From Microbulbifer sp. SAOS-129_SWC (GTDB lineage Bacteria; Pseudomonadota; Gammaproteobacteria; Pseudomonadales; Cellvibrionaceae): 64,000 nucleotides of DNA. The notes under the pieces were generated by a model. It was not told where the DNA came from and ran no database searches. It saw only the letters and a program-made list of their open reading frames with translations. The stretch spans positions 1,005,501 to 1,069,500 of the forward strand of contig NZ_CP155567.1 of the NCBI RefSeq assembly GCF_039696035.1, read 5' to 3'. Below, piece after piece: positions 1-6,884 of this stretch. The number at the start of each line of letters is the position of its first letter. The first letter of the stretch is position 1. Position numbers and translations under genes: made by a program.

Positions 1-36
1 GGCCCACGGCGCGCTCTGTCAGCCTTCAGCGGTGCG

Positions 37-1014
37 CTAGGCCGCACTGCCCACCAGTGCCAGCGCCTGTTCCAGCACCTCCGGCCCGGCTCCCGGTTTG
101 TGCGCATTCTCACTCAGGTGACGGCGGAAGCGGCGCGCGCCGGGCACGCCCTGGAACAGCCCCAGCATATGGCGGGTGATATGGTTGAGACGCTGGCCGC
201 GGGCCAGTTCGCGCTCGATATACGGCAGCATCTGTTCCGCCACCTGTCCCGGAGTTGGACCCGCGGCACCGCCGAACAGTTCGCTGTCTACCTGTGCCAG
301 TAGCGCCGGGGTCTGGTAGGCGGCGCGCCCCAGCATAACACCGTCCACCTGCTCCAGGTGGTGCCGGCACTCGTCGATGGTGTTGATGCCGCCGTTGATG
401 ACTATGTCCAGATCGGGGTAATCCCGCTTCAACTGATAAACCATGTCGTATTTCAGCGGCGGAATCTCGCGGTTCTCTTTCGGACTGAGGCCGTCCAGCC
501 ACGCCTTGCGCGCGTGTACGATAAACGTGCGGATGCCCACTACGGCCTGGGCCTCGACAAAGCGGGTCAGGCCCGGGTAGTCCTCCATATCGTCGATACC
601 GATGCGGTGTTTCACCGTCACCGGAATAGACACGGCCGCGCGCATCGCCGCCAGCCCTTCGGCCACCAGTTGCGGTTCCGCCATCAGGCAGGCGCCGAAG
701 CGGCCCGACTGCACCCGGTCGCTGGGGCAGCCGCAGTTCAGGTTCACTTCGCTGTAGCCCCATTGTTCGGCAATGCGGGCACACTCGGCCAGCTCGCGCG
801 GATCGCTGCCGCCCAGCTGCAGTGCGAGTGGCAACTCTGCCGCATCGAACTGCAGATATTTATCACGATCACCATAGATAATGGCACCGGTGGTGACCAT
901 CTCCGTATAGAGCAACGCCTGTTTGCTGAACAGGCGCCACATATAGCGGCAATGGCGGTCGCTCCAATCCATCAGAGGGGCGGTGCAGAAGCGGTGGGAC
1001 AAATCGGTGGACAT
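37..1014 (-). CDS. dusA: tRNA-dihydrouridine(20/20a) synthase
   Basis: FMN- and NADPH-dependent enzyme that reduces uridines 20/20a in the D-loop of tRNAs. The 325-residue product has the family length. It opens with the Dus N-terminal pattern [11 protein letters not shown] and carries the motif [20 protein letters not shown], which contains the catalytic cysteine next to the flavin. [21 protein letters not shown] and the phosphate-binding INGGI and GVMLGRAAY segments follow in the TIM-barrel order. The run around residues 170-180 ([16 protein letters not shown]) is typical of the DusA subgroup rather than DusB or DusC. The gene is transcribed away from the hydrolase gene that starts at 1213, with about 200 bp of divergent promoter space. 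Family assignment is firm; subgroup is very likely. Confidence 0.95.
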   Translation of the reverse strand: MSTDLSHRFCTAPLMDWSDRHCRYMWRLFSKQALLYTEMVTTGAIIYGDRDKYLQFDAAELPLALQLGGSDPRELAECARIAEQWGYSEVNLNCGCPSDRVQSGRFGACLMAEPQLVAEGLAAMRAAVSIPVTVKHRIGIDDMEDYPGLTRFVEAQAVVGIRTFIVHARKAWLDGLSPKENREIPPLKYDMVYQLKRDYPDLDIVINGGINTIDECRHHLEQVDGVMLGRAAYQTPALLAQVDSELFGGAAGPTPGQVAEQMLPYIERELARGQRLNHITRHMLGLFQGVPGARRFRRHLSENAHKPGAGPEVLEQALALVGSAA

Positions 1015-1212
1015 AAACAGCGCGGGTTTGAACAGGAACGGAGACTTTGATTCGGGGCATTATAGGGGATCGGGGTGACAATTGGATGCACCGCCGGCGA
1101 ATTCCAGCGCTACCCGCTGGATTGAGTGGCGCCGTTCTGTGACCGGTTACTGTTTTGCGCCAGTGCGTTTTTTTATACTGGCTGGCGTCGGATTTTCCAA
1201 GGAGCAGGATAG

Positions 1213-2070
1213 ATGAAGACTCTCGCCGAACTGACCGCGTCCGTCGGTGCCAAGGGCAGAAATTTTCCCGCAGACGTGCGGCTGGTACAGGAGCTGCTGA
1301 ACCGGGCCACCCGAGTTCCCTGGGCGCTGCTGGCGGTTGACGGTCTGATCGGCCCACGGACGATCGAGCGGATCAAGCGCTTCCAGCATCGCGTGGCCGG
1401 ATTTGCGCGGCCCGATGGCCGTGTTGATGTGAGCGGTCGCACCTGGAGCCGGCTGGTGCGCTACGCAATTGACCGGCCTCTCCAGTCCAACGATCTGTTC
1501 GCCGTGCACGGCAAGCTTCCGGGTGCCACTGCTGCTGGCAGCCGTGCCAGGCAGAAAAGCGCGGCGGCGGTGGCCTGGGGGGGCAAAGTCTCGGCGGGCT
1601 TCAAGAGGCGGCTGCAACGGATCGCTGCCAACCTGGGGATTTCACCCGACTTCCTGATGTCCTGTATGGCGTTTGAAACCGGGGAGACATTCAGTCCCTC
1701 GATAAAAAATGCTGCGGGTAGCGGCGCCACCGGGTTGATCCAGTTTATGCCGCGCACCGCCCGGGCGCTGGGAACGACCACTGAGGCACTGGCAGCGATG
1801 ACCGCGGTAAAGCAGCTGGATTATGTCGAGAAGTATTTCCTGCCGTATAAGGGCAAGCTGAAGACACTGGAAGATATCTACCTGGCCATCCTCTATCCGG
1901 CGGCGATCGGTATGGATCCCGCCGATCCGCTATTTCGCCGGGGCGCGAAAACCTACGAACAGAATGCCGGCTTTGATAAGAACAACGACGGTGTGATAAC
2001 GCCGGCGGAAGTTTCGATCAAGGTCCGGCAGAAATACGAAAAAGGACTGCAAGAGGGGTATCTGGGGTGA
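1213..2070 (+). CDS. Peptidoglycan-binding / lytic-transglycosylase-like protein with EF-hand; possible secreted effector
   Basis: A 285-residue cell-wall hydrolase candidate. Residues about 8-85 form a peptidoglycan-binding-like domain (SVGAKGRNFPADVRLVQELLN, then DGLIGPRTIERIKRFQ). Residues about 130-245 resemble an SLT lysozyme-like domain with a candidate catalytic Glu155 (MAFETGE) and the GLIQFMP motif at 174-180. Residues 255-266 form a canonical EF-hand loop (DKNNDGVITPAE), suggesting Ca2+ binding. There is no N-terminal signal peptide or membrane segment, which is unusual for a housekeeping transglycosylase. It fits a protein delivered by a specialised route such as type VI secretion; the N-terminal 'SVG..G.N...DV..VQ.LLN' pattern recurs in putative type VI cargo. 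The stop codon overlaps the ATG of the next gene, a lipoprotein, as in effector/immunity pairs. The enzyme fold is well supported; the effector role is inference. Confidence 0.82.
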   Translation: MKTLAELTASVGAKGRNFPADVRLVQELLNRATRVPWALLAVDGLIGPRTIERIKRFQHRVAGFARPDGRVDVSGRTWSRLVRYAIDRPLQSNDLFAVHGKLPGATAAGSRARQKSAAAVAWGGKVSAGFKRRLQRIAANLGISPDFLMSCMAFETGETFSPSIKNAAGSGATGLIQFMPRTARALGTTTEALAAMTAVKQLDYVEKYFLPYKGKLKTLEDIYLAILYPAAIGMDPADPLFRRGAKTYEQNAGFDKNNDGVITPAEVSIKVRQKYEKGLQEGYLG

Positions 2071-2531
2071 AGTGGCTTGGCAGTATACGTGTGTTCAGAA
2101 CCTGCTTCAGGGCGCTGCTGTGCGCCTGGTTGTTGATTCTCGCCGCCGCGTGCCAGTCCAGTGCAGATTGGCACGGCGTCTATGGCTATACGCAAACCCT
2201 CGGGGAAGACCCCGGTGGCGCGGCAATGCTGGTCGAGTATCGACTCGAACTGGGGGCTGACCTTTGCCGGTTGACCGTGTCCGGTTACCAGGTGAATGAC
2301 ACCATCCTGTGTACGCTGGCGGTCGACGGCGGCACGGCGGTGGTGCGCTTCCGCTCTTACAGCAACGGTAAGACCACCAACCTGTACGGAATTCAGGTGT
2401 ATCAGGTGGGGGAGCCGCTCTTTACCCTGCGCCGCGCCGGGACCGGGGAGGCAACGCTGGTGACCGAGTGGAACAGCCTGCAGCCCGATGCTGTCGAGCG
2501 CAAACAGGGCACCTTCTTCGCCCGCCAGTGA
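2067..2531 (+). CDS. Small periplasmic lipoprotein, candidate immunity protein
   Basis: A 154-residue protein with a basic N-terminus, a hydrophobic stretch at about residues 14-27 and a lipobox ending at Cys29 (LAAAC), so it should be lipidated and face the periplasm. The mature part begins WHGVYGYTQTLGEDPGG and looks like a small beta-rich domain, similar in feel to lipoproteins annotated DUF5991 (not verified). It has two further cysteines (around LCRLTVSGYQ and ILCTLAV) that could form a disulfide. Its start overlaps the end of the hydrolase gene by four bases (ATGA), implying translational coupling. A periplasmic partner of a co-encoded peptidoglycan hydrolase would be placed to block that enzyme. 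Function not recognised from sequence alone. Confidence 0.75.
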   Translation: MKWLGSIRVFRTCFRALLCAWLLILAAACQSSADWHGVYGYTQTLGEDPGGAAMLVEYRLELGADLCRLTVSGYQVNDTILCTLAVDGGTAVVRFRSYSNGKTTNLYGIQVYQVGEPLFTLRRAGTGEATLVTEWNSLQPDAVERKQGTFFARQ

Positions 2532-2594
2532 GCGCGATTGCCGCCGGCAGCCCGCACCTGCGCGGAAACCCCGCTTGAGGAATCAGCATTGCGA

Positions 2595-3806
2595 CTACAG
2601 GTTGCGCTCCTCGACCGAGGAGGCATTGCGGTTGCTGCCCGCGGCGGCGCCGCCACTGCCACCGGCATTCGCCTCCAGCGTCGGGCGCAGCTTGCGCAGT
2701 ATCCTGCGCGCGGTGGCGCGGTAGCTGGTGAGTTTGCCGCCGGCTACTGCCAGCAGCCGCGGCCGCCGGTCGTCGTCGCAGCACAGCAGGGTTTCGCGCG
2801 GGCGGGAAAAAGGGGAATTGCCGTTTTGTGGCAGTACCCGCAGGCCGGCGAAGCTGTCGCGGATATCATGCATCTGTAGCGCGCGGGTCTGCGGAAAATA
2901 GCGCTGCACCGTGCGCAGCAGGTAGCTCTCTTCCTCGATCGTCGGCGCCACATCGCGCGGGTCGCCGATATAGCTGCGCTCTGTGGTACCTACCAGCGTC
3001 TTGCCGCGCCACGGCATGACGAACACGGCGCGGCCGTCCTCGGCCTCGACATAGAAAATCTTCTCTCCCAGCGACAACGGCAACTCGATATGCGCGCCGG
3101 CCACCAGGTCCAGCGCCGGCAGCTTGATCTGCGGCGTGCAGCGTGCGTTGGTGCTGGCGATCCACGGGCCGCTGCAGTTCACCAGCACGCGGCTGCGCAG
3201 GGTGTGCAGCTGGCCATCGGCGACGTAATCCACCCGCACCCCGTGATCGGTGCGTTCGGCCCCCACCAGGCTGCCGGGGCAGATCAGGCGGGCGCCCAGG
3301 GCGACGGCGGAATCCACCACATTGCGGGTCAACGCGGCGTCGTCGGTCTGCGCATCGTAGTAGCGGTATACGGCCACCAGCTCGTCGCGATTGAGTCCCG
3401 CCAGGTTGTCCCACTCGTGCCGCGGTACCGAGCGAAAACGCGAGTAGCCACTGCTCACCCCGGCCAGCAGCGCGTACAGGCTGAGCCCCAGCCGCACCAG
3501 CCACGCGGGGCGGCGGCTATAGCTGTATACGGGAATATAGAACGGCACCATGCGCACCAGCTGCGGCTTGTTGGCCAGCAGCCAGCGGCGCTCCCGCAGG
3601 CACTCGCGCACCAGCCGGAACTGGCCGCTCTCCAGGTAGCGCAGGCCGCCGTGAATCAGTTTGGAAGAGCGCGAAGAGGTGGCGGCGGCGACGCCGAGTT
3701 GTTCGAGAATCGCCACCTGGTAGCCGGCCGCGGCCAGTGCCTCGGCGGCACCGGCGCCCTGAATGCCGGCGCCGATCACGAGAACGTCAAAATCCGTAGA
3801 CATCAC
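2595..3806 (-). CDS. FAD-dependent glycerol-3-phosphate dehydrogenase/oxidase family protein, short form
   Basis: FAD-dependent oxidoreductase of the GlpD/GlpA type, which oxidises sn-glycerol-3-phosphate to dihydroxyacetone phosphate. The dinucleotide-binding motif is VLVIGAGIQGAGAAEALA. It is followed by the GlpD signature stretch SSRSSKLIHGGLRYLE and the substrate-side motifs GTTERSYIGDP and GGKLTSYR. At 403 residues it is about 100 residues shorter than classical GlpD. The protein stops soon after the GGKLTSYR segment, so the C-terminal helical domain of long GlpD proteins is absent. The extreme C-terminus is Gly/Ala/Ser-rich and looks like linker. It overlaps the 3' end of the upstream GDPD-like gene by about 20 bp, so the two form an operon for glycerophosphodiester and glycerol-3-phosphate breakdown. 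A second Met at 3803 is an equally possible start. Confidence 0.85.
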   Translation of the reverse strand: MMSTDFDVLVIGAGIQGAGAAEALAAAGYQVAILEQLGVAAATSSRSSKLIHGGLRYLESGQFRLVRECLRERRWLLANKPQLVRMVPFYIPVYSYSRRPAWLVRLGLSLYALLAGVSSGYSRFRSVPRHEWDNLAGLNRDELVAVYRYYDAQTDDAALTRNVVDSAVALGARLICPGSLVGAERTDHGVRVDYVADGQLHTLRSRVLVNCSGPWIASTNARCTPQIKLPALDLVAGAHIELPLSLGEKIFYVEAEDGRAVFVMPWRGKTLVGTTERSYIGDPRDVAPTIEEESYLLRTVQRYFPQTRALQMHDIRDSFAGLRVLPQNGNSPFSRPRETLLCCDDDRRPRLLAVAGGKLTSYRATARRILRKLRPTLEANAGGSGGAAAGSNRNASSVEERNL

Positions 3807-4476
3807 TCGCTTCCCGGGAGCGCATCAGCAGCGGCAGGTTGCCGGTCAGCAGGTGATGGGCACCGCGGTCGCGCCAGCGCACCGCGTCGGTGGCGGAGTT
3901 GATCTCGTACACCACCCACTGCCAGGGCCCCGGCGGCAACTCCTGGCAATCCACCTGATCGTCGCGGATCTGCAGGTAGTCGGGCGCCAGCGTCACCACA
4001 TCCACGGACAGGCATTTGGCGGCACTGTCGAGCTTGAGCGCCACCTGGTGGCAGCCGAGGTTACGGGCCAGGCGCAGGCTGTGGATATCTTGCGCCAGCA
4101 CGATAAACGAATCGCTGAATGGCAGCAGCCGGCGCACGAGCGGCCCCACGGCGTCTTTCCGCGTCAGGCGCTCGAGCAGGGCCGGCTGTAGTTCCACAAA
4201 CCAGTCCAGATGCCGGTGGCGGCCGGCCCAGTCCACCAGTTCGGCGAAGCTGGTCAAGCCGGCATTGCGCAATTCCCGATCGCGCATCCGGTGAAACGGC
4301 CGCGCCTCCCTGCCGACCGGGCGCCATACGGCGCCGCTGTGGCACCAGGGCGTATCGTCGGCGCTGTACTGGATTTCGGTCTGGATCGCGCAGGCGCCGA
4401 GGCTGTGAGCCCCCTCGAATGCGGCGATGGTGTTTTCCTGGTGGCGGATATTGTCGCCTCGGTGTGCAATCAGCAT
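3787..4476 (-). CDS. Glycerophosphodiester phosphodiesterase family protein with altered metal-site residues
   Basis: GDPD-family protein of 229 residues. GDPDs hydrolyse glycerophosphodiesters to glycerol-3-phosphate and an alcohol. The N-terminal HRG...QENTIAAF segment (catalytic His and the first conserved Glu) is intact, and VELQPAL matches the strand bearing the distal Glu. The usual E-x-D pair is replaced: the family pattern 'IELDVQ.T.D' aligns with IQTEIQYSADD, so the first acid is Gln and the second is Glu. The following HD dipeptide is HS. The protein may therefore be weakly active, use another metal, or have changed substrate. It overlaps the glycerol-3-phosphate oxidase gene, which supports a phospholipid-headgroup pathway. 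Family assignment is clear; activity is uncertain. Confidence 0.8.
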   Translation of the reverse strand: MLIAHRGDNIRHQENTIAAFEGAHSLGACAIQTEIQYSADDTPWCHSGAVWRPVGREARPFHRMRDRELRNAGLTSFAELVDWAGRHRHLDWFVELQPALLERLTRKDAVGPLVRRLLPFSDSFIVLAQDIHSLRLARNLGCHQVALKLDSAAKCLSVDVVTLAPDYLQIRDDQVDCQELPPGPWQWVVYEINSATDAVRWRDRGAHHLLTGNLPLLMRSREASDVYGF

Positions 4477-4754
4477 GGGAGCAGATCCGGGTAGTGGACG
4501 TTATTTTCGTCGCGGCGCGGGCCTGGTGGGCCGCGCCGATCCACTGATGTCAGGTTGCCGGGCACACCCGGCACCGCCTGCAAAGATGGCGGCTCTTATT
4601 GAAAAAAATAGTCTGTACCAAGGAGGTTGCAAGGCGGCGGTGGGAGAAAATCTTGTGCCTGATCTCTCTTTGCCTGACGCCCGCCCGGCACCGGCTAGAC
4701 TCAGGGGGGCGGCGCTCCCGCGGGCACTGCCTTTTCCGGGGTGCGAGGTTGGTG

Positions 4755-5093
4755 GTGATTGGTATGGGGTATGCGAAGCGAGCAGTGTTCGGCGTCGTGT
4801 GGGGCTTCCTGGTGCTGGGGTTGCTGCCGCCGGCCGCCGAGGCCGATCAGCGGGTTTCCGCGTCGGCCTCGGCGCGGATTACTCTGCTGCTTCCGGCGCG
4901 GGTCGAGCTGCTCCGTGACGATGGCGGCGACTTGCAGCTGTGCATGGCGCATATTCCGGCCCGCCATTTCTATTTGCTGGTCGATAGCGGCGGCGATGAC
5001 AGTACCGTTCGGCGCATTGCGGTGGCCGCGGGGCGCTGGTGCCTGCCGGCGCAGATGATGAATGCCGCTGCGATCACGCTGGTGGCGCAATAG
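4755..5093 (+). CDS. Small exported protein of a chaperone-usher pilus locus
   Basis: I do not recognise a named family. The reading frame is open from 4599, but a signal peptide (AVFGVVWGFLVLGLLPPAAEA) appears only if translation starts near 4752-4764. GAGG at 4745-4748 is best spaced for GTG at 4755, giving 112 residues; ATG 4764 is the alternative. The mature part is about 82 residues, starts DQRVSASASARITLLLPARVEL and has two cysteines (LQLCMAH and GRWCLPA) that could form a disulfide. The Ala/Ser-rich start followed by a hydrophobic strand is reminiscent of pilus subunits. It sits about 60 bp before the periplasmic chaperone gene on the same strand and may be an accessory or minor component of that pilus. 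Coding status is supported by the signal peptide and context. Confidence 0.6.
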   Translation: MIGMGYAKRAVFGVVWGFLVLGLLPPAAEADQRVSASASARITLLLPARVELLRDDGGDLQLCMAHIPARHFYLLVDSGGDDSTVRRIAVAAGRWCLPAQMMNAAAITLVAQ

Positions 5094-5152
5094 TTGTTTA
5101 CGTTGACACGGGGTTTAGAATAGGGGCTTTCCAGCTTCATTACCGGATTGCC

Positions 5153-5833
5153 ATGCAAAGAATAACGATCGCCTTACTGCTGTTGCTTGCCCAGCCGGTC
5201 TGGGCGGCGATGAGCCTCGATAAAATGGTTATCCACCTCGATGCTGCACCCAACGCGCGCGAAGATGTCGTGGTCAGTAATCCGGATAACGAAACAATCT
5301 ATGTGCAGACCGAGGTCTATCGCGTCGATCACCCCGGCCGCAAAGACGAAAAAAAGGTGCTGATTACGGATCCCCGGGACTTCAAGTTGCTGGTCAGCCC
5401 GAGCAAGGCGGTGATCCCGGCCGGTGCCAGCAAGCGTTTTCGCTTGATGTCGGTGGAGACCGGTATCGACAACGAAAAAGTCTACCGGGTGACGTTCAAA
5501 CCGGTTGTGGGGAAAATCACTTCCAAGGCGACAGGCGTAAAGATCCTGGTGGCCTACCAGGCATTGATCTTTGTGCAGCCTAAAGACGGGGCCTATCAGC
5601 TGGCGCTGCACAAGTTCGGCGACCACTGGCAGCTCGCCAATCGCGGCAATATCAATGTCGAGGTGCGCCAGTTGAGGTTTTGCCGCGCACAGGGCGATTG
5701 CGAGGCACTGCCGTCTATCGGCCGGCTCTACGCGGGTGCACACAAGGACCTGAAGCTGCCGGCGGACCAAGGTTACCTGAAACTGAATGCCTTCGACGGC
5801 AGCGATGGCGTCGAGAAAACCTTTCCACTCTGA
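5153..5833 (+). CDS. Periplasmic pilus-assembly chaperone (PapD-like)
   Basis: A 226-residue PapD/CsuC-like chaperone that binds pilin subunits in the periplasm and hands them to the usher. Signal peptide about 1-18 (MQRITIALLLLLAQPVWA). The two-domain immunoglobulin-like body shows VVVSNPDNETIYVQTEVYRV in the first domain, AVIPAGASKRFRLMS before the inter-domain region, and KVYRVTFKPVVGK, the strand that donates to subunits in this family. The start at ATG 5153 is chosen because the in-frame upstream extension to 5039 precedes the signal peptide and overlaps the previous gene. The gene converges with the pilus adhesin gene, with only 7 bp between stop codons, whereas in Csu operons the chaperone lies directly before the usher on the same strand. 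Confidence 0.85.
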   Translation: MQRITIALLLLLAQPVWAAMSLDKMVIHLDAAPNAREDVVVSNPDNETIYVQTEVYRVDHPGRKDEKKVLITDPRDFKLLVSPSKAVIPAGASKRFRLMSVETGIDNEKVYRVTFKPVVGKITSKATGVKILVAYQALIFVQPKDGAYQLALHKFGDHWQLANRGNINVEVRQLRFCRAQGDCEALPSIGRLYAGAHKDLKLPADQGYLKLNAFDGSDGVEKTFPL

Positions 5834-5840
5834 GCGGGGT

Positions 5841-6884
5841 TTATTGGGGGGTGACGGTCAGGGTCAGCGTGTCCTGATAGCTGCCGCTCTCTGCGGCCAG
5901 GGCGTCGTTGAGGCTGATACGCACCGTCAGGTGCATATTTTCCTCGTTGGCGTTGCAGTTGATATTGGTGTCCGAGCCCAGCCAGTTCGTCGTGCTATCG
6001 TCCCCCTCGGTCAGGACTTCTGACTGGCTGCCGCCGGTATCAGCGATTTCCACACTGTAAGGAATCTGCGTTACCGGCCCCTGCAGCAGAAATTCCCCGG
6101 TGCCGACAGTACTGTCAGCCTGCATCTTGAAGTAGCCGCCGCCCAGATTGTACACACAGAAATCATCCTCCATCACTGTGTCGCCACTGGTATTGAGCGC
6201 GCTGGCGACATCAGTGAGGCCGCTGATTTTTATCACCGGCGTCACGGTGACGGTAACGGTAAACGGCAGACGCACCAGTTCCGTGGTGCAGTTGTTGCCG
6301 GTCTTGTCACAAAAGCTTTCCTGCTGCATCGAAAAGTAAAAAGTTCCGCTATAAATGCCCGAATACCCGGTTAACCCCGGCGGGGCGAGTTCCACGCGCA
6401 GAAAATAGTTGGAGAGTTTGCCGTTGGCGGCCCCGGAGAAGGGCGGAGAGGTGCCGCCATAGGTCTGGTTCGGTACCAGTTGATTGGTGTTATTGGCCTT
6501 GTTGCCGAAAAACAAATTGATTGGCAGGGTCTGGTTGTAAGCATTGTACAGCAGGTAGTTACTGCCGCTGCTGTTGTCGTCGTCAACCGCCGCCCAAAAC
6601 GCTGCCGCTTTTTTGCAGCTGACAGTTTTTTTCTGCGGGCCGCAGCTGCGGATCTGGAAGTCGATGCTGCCCTGAGTCTGCACGGTTGCATCATAGATGA
6701 AATCGTGACTGGCACCGTTCAGGTTGCATACGCCGATAAACACATTGTCGCCGCTGGCGCCGCTGCCATCTCCGCAGGGATCCGTATTGGTGGAGGCGGC
6801 ATGGGTCGTGCGCCAGCACAGCAGTAACAGCAGCAGCGGCAGGCACCACAGGGCCGGCTTATTGAGCGGCAACTTGATCGGCAT
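5841..6884 (-). CDS. Two-domain spore-coat-U-like pilus tip subunit (CsuE-like)
   Basis: A 347-residue secreted protein. Signal peptide about 1-27 (KPALWCLPLLLLLLCWRTTHA). An N-terminal cysteine-containing domain (CNLNGASHDFIYDATVQ, IRSCGPQKKTVSCKK) is followed by a C-terminal SCPU-like domain that starts near VTPVIKISGLTDVA and ends in the strand TLTLTVTPQ, as in the pilin encoded upstream. Two-domain SCPU proteins at the end of Csu-type operons are tip adhesins with a receptor domain plus a pilin domain. The start is ATG 6884: the open frame runs to 7103, but the extra part lies inside the usher gene and lacks a signal peptide. It overlaps the usher gene by 26 bp, implying coupled translation. 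The adhesin role is inference from domain layout and position. Confidence 0.78.
   Translation of the reverse strand: MPIKLPLNKPALWCLPLLLLLLCWRTTHAASTNTDPCGDGSGASGDNVFIGVCNLNGASHDFIYDATVQTQGSIDFQIRSCGPQKKTVSCKKAAAFWAAVDDDNSSGSNYLLYNAYNQTLPINLFFGNKANNTNQLVPNQTYGGTSPPFSGAANGKLSNYFLRVELAPPGLTGYSGIYSGTFYFSMQQESFCDKTGNNCTTELVRLPFTVTVTVTPVIKISGLTDVASALNTSGDTVMEDDFCVYNLGGGYFKMQADSTVGTGEFLLQGPVTQIPYSVEIADTGGSQSEVLTEGDDSTTNWLGSDTNINCNANEENMHLTVRISLNDALAAESGSYQDTLTLTVTPQ

Noticed and set aside
4599..4754. N-terminal extension of the small exported protein
   Set aside because: The extension would bury the signal peptide about 55 residues into the protein; a start at 4755 or nearby is more sensible.
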